64,000 nucleotides of DNA, taken from positions 374,501-438,500 of the forward strand of contig BLAL01000300.1 of the NCBI GenBank assembly GCA_015698045.1. Reading direction: 5' to 3'. A model generated the notes under the pieces. That model made no database searches, had not been told where the DNA came from, and saw only the letters and a list, made by a program, of their open reading frames with translations. Origin of the DNA: Rhizophagus clarus (lineage: Eukaryota > Glomeromycota > Glomeromycetes > Glomerales > Glomeraceae). Positions 1 to 10,609 of the stretch are shown here, piece by piece. Numbering within the stretch: the stretch's first letter is position 1; each line of letters starts with the position of its first letter. Position numbers and translations under genes: made by a program.

Positions 1-910
1 AGAAAAAGCTAATAAATTCCGAAACTAAAAGTATTAATAGACGAGGTTGAATAATCTTTGCGAGAGTAAAACAATGGCTGCAGTGCTGCACCTAAAAAAT
101 TTTTTTTTTTTTTTTTTTAAAAAAAATGTTAAGTGATTCATTCCACAACTTTTCGAGCCTCGTTATTTACAAAGAAAAATTCAGATTTGGAATAATTAGG
201 AATTTATACCGGTATCAATTAAGAAATTTCTAACTTTATATGTAACAACTAATGTTTATAGTTGATCATTGTCAAACGAAAAAACTTCGACATTATTTAG
301 ATAATCTGACCAAGAATAGATCATCAATTTGTGCTAAAATTTCAAACTTGTTGCAAATATTCTTGGCAAACTAATAAAATTATATTTGAAAATTTTTTTT
401 TTTTTTTAAACAAGAATGGTAATATCTAAACCAAATTTTGTTAATACTGGCGGAAAGAGGATGTTCGTATTCTTGAAGTTAGAAGAAATTTGAAGAAACA
501 TGAACTGAGAAATGAGGCATTAGATATACTTATTGAATGTAAAAAAACTTATATTACTAGAAAAGAAATCAAAAAAAAAAGAAAGGTGTTAATAAAAATT
601 GGATCCAAGTGTCTTAAATATACTTCTTCCGAATATTATTCTCAAATCAGTCAAAGGGCAACTTATATAGCACTACAACGTAAATTGAATGAAAAATTTA
701 AATTTATTTATGTATTCACATGAAATATAGTTCATTATCATATTCTTTAAAAAAATTGGATTGTTTAATAAAAATTTTTTATATTACACAAACAAGGATC
801 TTTAGATTATCAACAGGTTGAGCTGCTTAGCAGCTGATAAAGTAACAAAACTTTCTTTATATCCATTATTATATAACAGGGATATTTTTATGATAATGAA
901 AAGAAATTAA
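1..910. other. Left edge, no supported gene
   Basis: AT-rich sequence with poly-A/poly-T runs. One open stretch on the plus strand (about 442-723) reads as a Lys/Arg-rich peptide without an ATG start. It may be an exon remnant, but it has no recognisable domain. I see no tRNA, promoter motif or clear repeat here. Confidence 0.4.
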
Positions 911-2540
911 TTATTTTAAAAGGTATCCGAAAATCTCTTTATCCAACAACATTGCTTTGATATCAAGTAAGGGCATTGGAATAGTGATTTCGGTTTCTCC
1001 AGAACGGGTTTTATTCAGAACAAAAATTCCTTGTCTATAATAGTCCTCTAAATAAAGATTAAAAATTTTCCATTCATGACAAATCAAGCTTTCTCTGCAA
1101 TAATTAAAGAATTTATTTAAATTCATGCTGTTCCAAGTCGTACGATTCCTTCTTCTTTTGGCATCGACAATATGATTTGCCAATATATAAAACATTTCGC
1201 GGCGGTGAGTGTTAAAGGTCAATAGCACAGATTTTACTTCATTTTTCTCTAATTTGGGATTTTGGCAGGCTTTCTCTATTTTCTTCTTGTTTGATATCGA
1301 CCCCGAGTGTTTGGTTGTTTCAGCCTTTCTATTCAATTTATAATCTCTAAAGCTCGTTGCTTCATGAGCATGCCAATTCATTTTATCTTCTTCAATAAAG
1401 CTCCACACGGAAAAAAAACTGACTTTCTCACTAATCGCAAGAAAATGGATATTTGGAATGTCGCTAAGTAAGATCAATGCAACTCTGGCCTCCCGATTTT
1501 CAAATAAAGGACCATCGATATCATGGATCTAATAAATTTTTTAAATAAATAAAAAATGTTATTTACTTATTCGTTTATTGTACTAACAAAAAGATATATT
1601 AAAAAAAATTATTTACAATTATTTTGAAAATTGTCTTTGTGGCAGTAACCTTAAAATAATCACGAATAAGCTCCGCCTTCCTTATCAAATCAAAATTTAA
1701 AAATACGCGTTGAGAGTCGAATAAATTGTCCAGCAACATTAAGTAGTTTGAATCCAAAGTCGATAGGTCATCATTACCGTAAAAATGAATCCAAGTGATA
1801 TTTCTGTTATTATTGTGAAAAGCTTGATATTGTTCCAAAATGTGCTCTTTCGACCCAAATCCATAGAGCAAAATGTTCTTATTTCTATTTAGCTGAAATT
1901 CCCATTGAACGAAATATTTCGTAATAGATCTCTCAAGTTCATTAAGTTCATCACTGTGTCTCTCAGTGGTAAAAGAAAACTCAGTTTTGTCACTATGGAA
2001 GTTCGCAACATCGTAAGACATATTCCTTACTTTAAATCTCCTTTTCTGTGGAGCATTATCTTCAAAAAATCTCTCTGATCCAATTAGGATGTCTCGTTCG
2101 ACCACCGGAACAGGTTGATTTTGACCCGGATTCATTTTTATTCGCCGAGAAATGGAATAAGAGGAGGGAGTTGAACCTCCTAAAACAGAATTAGGATTTT
2201 TCGAGTCAACCGTTTCGGGGACTTGTCCGCGTTTAAAAGTTGCAAGGAGAGTCGCCACAACATCCAATTCTTCCTCATTCTTTTGTGTTTCTTCACCTCC
2301 GCTTTCTTCCGTAACTATTTCCCGTTCTTCTTGTGTAAGCTGAGATTCTTTTTCTTCTAAAAGTTGAACCGTTCCGGGCTTCTGTTTAGAAGTTACGAGG
2401 AAGGTTTTTGTTTCAACCTGTTTTCGACTTCCCCGCCTTTTAATTCTTTCGGCAATGGTGCTTCCTTCAGAGGGAGAGATTGAGAACATCTCATTGCCAA
2501 CAGGATTTGAATTAGACTCTTTTTTACGAGATTTGTACAT
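911..2540 (-). CDS. ORC2: Origin recognition complex subunit 2
   Basis: Two exons, 1617-2540 and 911-1528, separated by an 88-bp GT-AG intron (phase 0); spliced product 513 aa. ORC2 is a core subunit of the six-protein complex that marks replication origins and loads the MCM helicase. The N-terminal ~190 residues are charged and low complexity, as usual for ORC2. The ORC2 core follows, with a segment reading 'NKNILLYGFGSKEHILEQY' and, across the splice junction, 'IIHDIDGPLFEN', both typical of the family's AAA+-like domain. The C-terminal ~100 residues resemble the winged-helix domain. I chose the ATG at 2540; the frame stays open 36 bp further upstream, but only to a TTG. Divergent from the deubiquitinase gene on its right. 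The splice placement restores family-conserved residues, so confidence is high. Confidence 0.9.
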
Positions 2541-3421
2541 GTGTAATGTATTAAAATTTAAACGGTTTATGGTCAAGACTCAAGACGCGTCAGAAGATAA
2601 GTAGCACAACCACTGATCTCCGTAAACTATTTATGGTCTTGAAAATCTCGTGATTTGCAGCTTTTTTAACCTTTTTTTTTTTTTTACATACAAACATTTT
2701 GTTGTTTAAATCATTATATCACGGGAAGATTGTGTCACGAATTAGGATGAAATCAATCAGATATATAAAGCAAGAAATTATAATGCAGAGACAAAACAGA
2801 CCGATTGAACTGCAGTTTAATAGATTTGGTTAATGACAGACTTTTTATTTGGTCACATGACTCGATTCTTTAACCCAATTTGTGAGACACTAAGACTGTT
2901 ATGGATAATTTGATGACTCCGAAGTGGATCGGTTATTAAATATTGTATATTTGTATGAATGCGTAAGCCACCAATTAGCTAAGATGTAACTAAGCCAAAT
3001 GGTAAATTTATCAAATAAATTTTTTAAATCAGTTCACTATCATCTATTTCCATCTTTTGTCCTAGCATTTTTCGCTGCGTTCTTGAAGTCTTTAAAAATA
3101 TTGCTTTTTATATTTGGGTAAGAGACATCTTACGGCAGCTCAACAAAAAGTATTATACTTTTATTATTACTGTAAACTTATTCGCAATTAAACTTTACCA
3201 ATCTTGGCTTATTCTATTCATATTCAAAGGTAATCTAGGATTTACGAGACTCATTAGGTTATTTTGTGTATGCGTAATCGTAAATCTCATTTGTTAATTA
3301 TATTCTAGTGCAAAATATTTTACTCTTCAAGCTCAACGAGTAAATTTATTATTACGAAAAATACTAGTTGTCAGTTCTGAACTCATCCTGAATCACCGAG
3401 TTCTAACATCATAAAGTTGCT
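2541..3421. promoter_or_regulatory. Divergent intergenic region ORC2 / UBP8-like
   Basis: About 880 bp between two divergently transcribed genes, so it must hold both promoters. It is AT-rich with a poly-T tract near 2670. I see no repeat or additional gene. No specific factor site can be assigned from sequence alone. Confidence 0.4.
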
Positions 3422-5287
3422 ATGACCAATAAAGGGAATAGCAAAAATTCACAGCGAAAGGTTAAGCAAAAGAAACAAAGTACGTCTAAGAATATTGTTA
3501 CAGTTGATAATCACGTGAAGCTTACTTCCAAGATTGAACCGGAGTTGTTAAAACAAAATGATATTTTACCCGTAAAAGGGAAACAAAGTAAATCCTTGAA
3601 AAAAGGTGTAAAAAGGAAAGTTGAGGATTCTCATGCAAATAACGAGACTTTTCAGGGTTCAAACGCGGTTGTGTCACATCCTAGAATGTCACAAAAGGTT
3701 GGGTGTAGACATCTAGAAAAATATAAAGATGATCGACCGGATTACTTGGACAATTTTAAGACTATTGCAGAGCTATCTATGAGATGGTATAAAATCGGAA
3801 TCCCTAGAGAAAATAAGATGCTTAAGCACCAAAAATGTTCAGAATGTAGTCTTAAGGGAGACCGATTACACGCATGTCTTGACTGTGTGTTTATTGGATG
3901 CTGGCGTGATGAAAGTCATGCCCGTAAACATTACAAAAACACTCACCACACCTTTGCAACTGATGTGCAAAGATTGGAAATATTCTGCTTTAGATGTGGC
4001 GATTATATATATGACATTGACTATGATAATGTCAAGAAACATGAAGAAGTCCGCGCTGAGGAGAGAGAGTCTGATAACAAAGAACCCGCACGGAAACGAG
4101 CACGATATGTACCTTGGAAACCAAGTGAGGAAGAGTCAGAAAAGATTAAAAGGAATTCAACACCCTTTCCTTGCTCGGGCTTGAGAGGCCTTCTTAATAT
4201 GGGTGCAACATGTTTCATGAACGCCGTACTACAAACGTTCATGCACAACCCAATAATCAAGAACTATTTTATGACAGATAAACATAATAAGAATATATGC
4301 GGTACTTCAGGATGCATGTGCTGTGAAGTTGACAATCTTTTTCAAGAGTTTCATTCCGGAGAGAAGAAGCCATATCCACCATGCAGCTTTTTACAATCGA
4401 TGTGGCTTAGTTCCAAAGAGCTTGCCGGATATTCTGAACAAGATGCACATGAATTCTACTTGGCTGCTATTAATAAAATGCATGGGGACTCTCACGAGAC
4501 TAAACACCAGGAATTAAACGCCAACATTCAGAATTGTGAATGCATTATGCACAAAACTTTTGGCGGTTGTTTTCAGTCTCGGATAAAGTGCTCTCAATGT
4601 GACATGTCCTCCGACCGAGAGGAACATATGGTAGAATGGCAGTTACACCTTCGTGGGCTTGTTACTAATCAGAAGAAAAAGAATGGCACCAAAAGTTCAC
4701 AAGAATCTAATAGTAGCGAAATGGATGTTGACAAAAATAGTCTTGAAGACTGTCTTGATAGATATTGTGAAAAAGAACAGCTTCCTGGTTTTAAGTGTGA
4801 AGATTGTGAAACTCGCTTGCTGAACGAAGATGACCCATCTGATAAAGCTATTAATAGTATAAATTCATGTTCAAGGACGACAACTTGTAAAAAGTTGCCT
4901 CCAGTTTTGACGTTTGTTGTTGAACGATTTCATCGTGCTTCAACAAAGACAAATACTATTAAAAATGAGGCCGAATTTGAATTTCCTGAGGAAATTGATA
5001 TGGCAAAGTGGACTAGTCGTGGTCATGATGTTCTTGAAAAAGGGGGAACTCTGGACGATTTACCAAATTATAAATATAATTTACTTTCTGTTGTTAACCA
5101 TGAAGGAAAAATAAACACCGGTCATTATACGGTGTATTGTAAAAGTCGTGACCGGTGGTTCTTGTTTGATGATCATGCAGTGAAATGTGCAAGTGTTGAG
5201 GAAGTTTTACAAAGCAAACGTAAGGCTTATCTTTGCTTTTATGTTGCTGATACTTTGGAGTACGATCAACCGAATATAACAGAATAA
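3422..5287 (+). CDS. UBP8: Ubiquitin-specific protease, SAGA Ubp8/USP22 type
   Basis: Intronless, 621 aa, ATG start at 3422. It is predicted to remove ubiquitin from histone H2B as the catalytic subunit of the SAGA deubiquitinase module. After a basic, low-complexity N-terminus (1-90) comes a ZnF-UBP domain (about 95-200) with the expected Cys/His ligands (C95, H97, C139, C142, C152, C155, H166 region). The USP catalytic core has the Cys box 'GLLNMGATCFMNAV' with C264 as nucleophile, the QDAHEF box, the zinc-binding pairs CSQC and CEDC, the His box 'NTGHYTVYC' (H568) and Asp (D583). The combination of ZnF-UBP followed directly by the USP core and the length fit Ubp8/USP22/27X/51 rather than other USPs. 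All catalytic residues are present. Its nuclear role is inferred from the family. Confidence 0.92.
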   Translation: MTNKGNSKNSQRKVKQKKQSTSKNIVTVDNHVKLTSKIEPELLKQNDILPVKGKQSKSLKKGVKRKVEDSHANNETFQGSNAVVSHPRMSQKVGCRHLEKYKDDRPDYLDNFKTIAELSMRWYKIGIPRENKMLKHQKCSECSLKGDRLHACLDCVFIGCWRDESHARKHYKNTHHTFATDVQRLEIFCFRCGDYIYDIDYDNVKKHEEVRAEERESDNKEPARKRARYVPWKPSEEESEKIKRNSTPFPCSGLRGLLNMGATCFMNAVLQTFMHNPIIKNYFMTDKHNKNICGTSGCMCCEVDNLFQEFHSGEKKPYPPCSFLQSMWLSSKELAGYSEQDAHEFYLAAINKMHGDSHETKHQELNANIQNCECIMHKTFGGCFQSRIKCSQCDMSSDREEHMVEWQLHLRGLVTNQKKKNGTKSSQESNSSEMDVDKNSLEDCLDRYCEKEQLPGFKCEDCETRLLNEDDPSDKAINSINSCSRTTTCKKLPPVLTFVVERFHRASTKTNTIKNEAEFEFPEEIDMAKWTSRGHDVLEKGGTLDDLPNYKYNLLSVVNHEGKINTGHYTVYCKSRDRWFLFDDHAVKCASVEEVLQSKRKAYLCFYVADTLEYDQPNITE

Positions 5288-8200
5288 TAATATTTCAAAC
5301 AAACAACGATGGCTTGGATGAATTCTTTACTGAACAATTGTGACGGTTTTAACGTCAAAAAAATTTAATTTTATATTTACAATATTATTTCCTTTTTCTT
5401 TCCTTTTTTTTTTTTTTTTTTGAAATCGAGAGCAAGGATTAATTTTATTAGTTGTAAGATTCCTTGCATTAATGTTTTAATTGTAAAAATCTTGGATGAA
5501 TTTTAGTTTAAAAATAATATTACAAGATTAGAAACTACTTTCTGCATATAAAAATGAGCATTGATGCCATTAATAAAAGTATAATATAATCTATCTACGT
5601 TTCATACATAAAATAAAAATTTGTAATATACTTTATGTGTCAATCAAATTTGATCTATTCTTATTTTATAATTTATATCATGGATTTTAATGTATAAGGT
5701 GGTTCAGCTAATATGTGGAGTATAATGAATATTAGGCTTTCCAGCTGTTTTAAATAATTTTTGGAAACTATAAGTTAAAATAACCCCTTGCAAATATTTG
5801 GTAAAAAATATTATGTACAGTATATATATAATTATGTTTACAATACTACTGTTTTATTATTTTTCTTTAATAAAATTTGATATCAATTATTAATTATTAG
5901 AAAAAAATTATTTGTAATTACATTTTTTTTTGATTTCTACTATGAAATAAGATTTTCTTACTTTAAGCAATAGTAAAAGATTTTTAGGATAATTCTTTTT
6001 TTTTTTAAAACTAAAATCAGAGGTTTAGTAACTTTATTTCATATTTTAAATATATTAGAAATTTACTAACTTTTTACTGTTCAACCTTTTTAAAATATTT
6101 TTCTTGTGATTGGTTTAAATTCTTTATAATTGTTTTTGTTATTGTTATTAAATATCAATTTGAAGAAAAAAGAGGAGTTTAAAAGTTTTTAAAAATAAAA
6201 AATTGGTTTGTAAATTAATATTATTAATATAATAAATATACAATAAACATATTTTTTTAATCACTGTCCTAATAAAAATATATATATCTATGAATTGATT
6301 CATTTTCCCGTAAAGTTCAGGGTAATCTGTATGCATGATTCGCCTAGTGAATCGTATACCTGCGTTAAACAACTGATGATATAATATGAATTTGAACTCT
6401 ATTGCTACATTTATTCTCTTTATTCAAGATTATATGAAAAATGGATTGTGATTTATTTAACTATATCGAACTAAATCTTCTTTTGGCTATACATATAGTA
6501 TTACCTTGAAAAAGAAACGGATATCACACTAATGAATCATTTTTGATGAGTAAAAAAAAAAAAAAGCTAGTTGTTAAATATTATTGTAAAGGTAAATATA
6601 TACATACAGATATAAATAAAAGAAAATTAACCTTTGTTGTCTTCTAAGAAACAGTTCGGATTTTTAAAAATCCCAATGGAATTGGACCCGAGAGCAGATT
6701 TTGGACAATTTGATGAGTTAGTTATAGGGAAAGCTTTATGGTATAAACAATCTAAGCTTGTATTAATAATGCATTCCTGGCGGTGCTCGACTGCAACGAC
6801 TCAAACTAACAATTAACAATCATAACGTTAAATATTAACATAGTGACCATTAAAAACCGTACATTTATTATCCTATTAGGAACACAAAATGAGTTAAATT
6901 CTTGAAATTACACAAACAATGATATACTGCTTGCAATTTAGGAAATAAACTTACTTACATACGTGTTTGTGATTCATCTGGAGAAGTATCCGTCGTAAAC
7001 ACGACTATGATCTTTTAGCACTTCACTATATGGGACTTCGGATACAGGTTGGGCCAAAGCTCATCCCTATGGTAGAACTTAGGGTAATGAGTTCGCTCCG
7101 GCACTTTCGTTCGGCGGTGGCGGAAAAGTTGCATCAGATTCATGCACGGTATTATCAGCACGGGTTCCTTAAAAAAAAAAAGAAAAGAAAAAATTTTAAT
7201 CTGATATCATAACATAACAGATAAGAATAAGTCAATTGTTGAATTTAACTTACCGACTGCACCCAAGTTTCTATATAAGCATTAATATCGCACACATGAT
7301 ACGTGACTATCTCCTGATGTATATATATATATATATATATATCATGTGGCTTCGAAGGTAATTCATAAATTATATCTTTGTTATCTATCCACTCCAATGA
7401 ATATTGAATATGGTTCGAACTTCGAAGCTCATATTAATCCAAACTTATATGCTTTCAACACCAAAACAAGCAGTAAAAGAACTTATTTAGCCTTTTTCCA
7501 TAACGCTGCGGATTAAATATGCCCTCAACTCGCCAAAGAAAACGGCATTTATTTAATTCGCAAAAAGCATCCGAAGAAATATTAATTCGAGAATAAGTTA
7601 AGTCTTTAATTGGAGATAGTGGAACTCGTTGTTGGTGATAAAATATGTTGCCATCAAAGAAGAGATTGAACGTGTTGATTATCGATCTTAAAACCACGTG
7701 CGCGAGATGCATTAATGGTATACCCGATTTTAAGCACCACTTTATTAAGGGAAAAATTTTTACTAAACTTTGGGTGCTTAAATTCGGGAGTTTTTAGTAC
7801 TCCGTAATGATATTTTTAAAGTGCGCTTATATTTATTTCACGGTGGTGCTTAAAATCGGGAGAATATAGTAATAATACTAAATACTACATGTATCACTAA
7901 TATAATAATTTACTATATTTATTCGATCACTTAGCAAAAACTTATCATAATAACTTTCCATTTTAGAGAAAAGTTGATTGTGTTACATGACGTTTGGAAC
8001 AATAAGAACATAATAAATGAACTTACTTTCACAAATATGCGTAGGACAATATTTTTTGTTCAAATCGAATTGAATAAATAAACTGGGTTTAAAAGCTCTT
8101 ATGAATCAGACTGCAAAGATTTGAAAAATTGCTTCCGTAAATGATTAACATTCCTAATAAAATGAGAGCAAATGTACTTCAAGTATAGTCCGTAATGAAA

Positions 8201-8486
8201 TTTTCTTCGATATAATACAAATGTTCACAAACCATTTTCTTTCAGCTAAAAAAAAAAAAAAAAATAAACTATGATACAAAACTATTTATTGGGAAATATC
8301 TAAAGAATTCGTATTGTCTATTTATATGAACATGCAAAAAAAAAAGTTTTTCGACATAGAACATTCAATAATCGCCATTATTGGCTAGGTAAGTGTTTAC
8401 TAAGTAATAATTGTCTAGAATAATGTTCATTACAAAGATTAATATAATTTAGTTCCATAAGATAAAATAAATTAATAAAAAAAGTT
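5288..8486. other. Intergenic region with one MITE and a GC-richer patch
   Basis: About 3.2 kb between the deubiquitinase and the CRAL-TRIO gene. Mostly AT-rich with homopolymers and a (TA)n run at 7320-7340. The patch at about 6985-7165 is richer in GC and ends in an A-rich tract; short open frames there and at 7455-7712 have no recognisable domain. A short inverted-repeat element lies at 7723-7860 and is listed separately. No gene can be supported. Confidence 0.4.
7723..7860. mobile_element. 138-bp MITE-like inverted-repeat element
   Basis: Perfect 18-bp terminal inverted repeats: CCCGATTTTAAGCACCAC at 7723-7740 and its reverse complement at 7843-7860. An internal direct copy of the right end, differing at one base, lies at about 7772-7790, so the element contains two copies of its right terminus. 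It is non-coding. I could not find a convincing target-site duplication, so the superfamily is open. Confidence 0.6.
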
Positions 8487-9867
8487 CTAATGAATATATT
8501 TCCAATTAACATTTCTTTCATCATCAAGTATACCAGCACGATGATAATAAGTTTTAGATCTTATGTAAGGATCTAATTCTAATTGAGCTCTTTTTAATTT
8601 AACTTTTAACTGATTCTTTTCATCAATGATTTGTTCATTATCAGGATCTTCTATCCATTTTTTAATTATATTTTCAAAATCATATTCCAATTTTGTCTTT
8701 ATTTCCATTAATTCTTTTTTCTTTGTTTCATCTTTCATTCTATAATTTTCTTCTTCCGTAGGAGGTATATATTTATAATTCCATTTGTCTTTACCACCTA
8801 ACTCTTCAATAAGATGTTCTTGAGGTATGAATTTCTTAAGATCTTGTTCAGTTTTAGTAAAATGAATTTTTGATGCCACAACTGGATCAAGTAATGGCGT
8901 TATAATTTTCCATACTTGAGAAAAAACCCATGGGGCTTTGTGGATAAGTAAAATTCCTAGGCTTTCTGGATAATACGCTTCAAAACATTGAATCATGAAT
9001 TTAACATATTGTAAATCCTGTAATGAAATATTTTAATATTATCTTAATAATTTATAACGCACAAATTCTAAGTTCCTCTTACTTACCATATTAGCTAAAC
9101 TGAACCCTTCCATATTAAATATGAGACAACCTGTTTCAATTGGAGGTTGAATCATCAAGCGAACAGTTTCCATAACATAAATCGTAAACATTTGAAGAAC
9201 CTCTAAAGTTTGTTCATCTTTCTTATGAGCCTTAACATTTACATAACTTTTGATTCGATTATAATTATTAGTGTTGATTTTGTAAAGAAAAATATTTAAA
9301 AACCTAATTTACTTACGTTATTGGTCTACCTTCATTATCAGTTCCTCTGACAAAACTCTTTCCACTCGTAAATTGAATTCTCAGTCCTTTTATATTTTTT
9401 TCAGCAAAGTGTTTTTCCATTCCTAATTCACCACTTCTAATAATTTCATTTACATCAAATTGTAATCGCCATTTTACAGTTGATATTAACATAATAATAG
9501 CTTTTTCAACATCCCATTTTCTAGCTCTAAGAAATCGTAATAATAAAACATCGGGATCATCAGCCCCAGTTAATATCCAAAAGGCTTTACGTAATTCCTC
9601 CGAACTGTACATTTCCATAGCAGATATAAATTCTGCAGATTCATTATATTTATCATTATTTGATTTTGTTCCATTTTTATGTTTATGACCATTTTTAGTT
9701 TTGTCTTGAAATTCACAATTTTGTTGTTCGCTTTGAATTATTCCAAATATAACAAACAGATTAGTATAGCATATACGCAATAATTCACATTGCTCTTTTG
9801 AAAGTGTACCAACATGACCTGATTTTGGGTCTTCTTGCTGTTGCTTTAAAGCGATAGCGGTACCCAT
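8487..9867 (-). CDS. Sec14-like CRAL-TRIO domain lipid-transfer protein
   Basis: Three exons: 9317-9867, 9087-9246, 8487-9017, with GT-AG introns of 70 and 69 bp; 413 aa. Proteins of this family bind phosphatidylinositol or related lipids in a hydrophobic pocket and exchange them between membranes. The N-terminal CRAL-TRIO-N segment includes 'DPDVLLLRFLRARKWDVEKA' (about residues 103-122). The lipid-binding lobe follows, containing 'GTDNEGRPI' and, after splicing, an acidic motif 'IFNMEGFSLANM' and 'YYPESLGILLIHKAPWVF', both typical of Sec14 folds. The C-terminal tail after 'ELGGKDKWNYKY' is charged and probably helical, as in the fungal Csr1/Pdr16-like branch. The start is the ATG at 9867. 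Ligand and membrane site cannot be read from sequence. Confidence 0.88.
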
Positions 9868-10609
9868 CTTGGTTGAAATATTTCAAAATAAAGAAGATAT
9901 CAAAAGTTACAAATTAGTTTATTTATTGAAATTAAATTACATGCATATCTCCACCAATTAAACATGTAATTACTCGTTAGAATATTCTTTAGGAAAATTG
10001 TCGATAATGATTATAATACTTAATGTGGATTAGTCAATAACTCTATATTAGGCAGTTACCTGTTCACTGGGGACGGGATTAATTGCTACGCTCCGGATTA
10101 ATGTTTAGATCAGGTTATTTATTTATTTATTTATTTTTTTTTTTTTTTTAATTTAATTTTGATGATACAAAAGAAATCGAGAGTGTTTTTGGATTTTTTT
10201 TTGCAATGATTTAGTAAAATAATTAATACGCGGAAAGTAAATATTATTATAAATATATGATATGAAACTTGATTTCCAATTTTTTTTTTTTTTTCTTTTA
10301 AAAAAAAAGTCCACTGAACTATTTTTGAAATTTTTTTGTACAAGAGATCAGCTTTTGTCTTACGATTAATATACAATTTATCTTTGTAAATCCCTAGATC
10401 AAGAAAAGAAACTTTCTACATTATATAATGATCAATGGAACAATATCTAAAAGTAAAACGAATTGCTGAATTTTTCAAAAAACGTATTTTTACATGAAAA
10501 GAAAAGAAGCAAAGGGTAAAAATTTTGAAATTCAAACTAAACTAAGTGAAATTTTTTTTTTTTTAGTTATAATTGATGAATATATATTTTGAAAAAAAAT
10601 TTTTTTTTT
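9868..10609. other. Intergenic, homopolymer-rich
   Basis: About 740 bp between the CRAL-TRIO gene start and the Sel1-repeat gene stop, both on the minus strand. It holds the CRAL-TRIO promoter and the 3' flank of no visible gene. Long A and T runs (about 10126-10150, 10278-10308, 10551-10563, 10591-10611). The only open frames are homopolymer artefacts. Confidence 0.4.

Noticed and set aside
490-723. 77-codon plus-strand frame near the left edge
   Set aside because: Begins with TTG, is Lys/Arg rich and has no recognisable family; possibly an exon remnant but not supportable as a gene.
7320-7340. (TA)n runs here and at about 44060 and 45328 as regulatory or origin elements
   Set aside because: Simple dinucleotide microsatellites are expected in DNA this AT-rich; nothing else marks them.
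6634-7712. Short open frames between the deubiquitinase and the CRAL-TRIO gene
   Set aside because: They lie on both strands, without domains, consistent splicing or conserved starts. Kept only as a note in the intergenic entry.
10131-10376. 81-codon minus-strand open frame
   Set aside because: Composed of poly-A/poly-T runs giving Lys and Phe strings; no conserved content.
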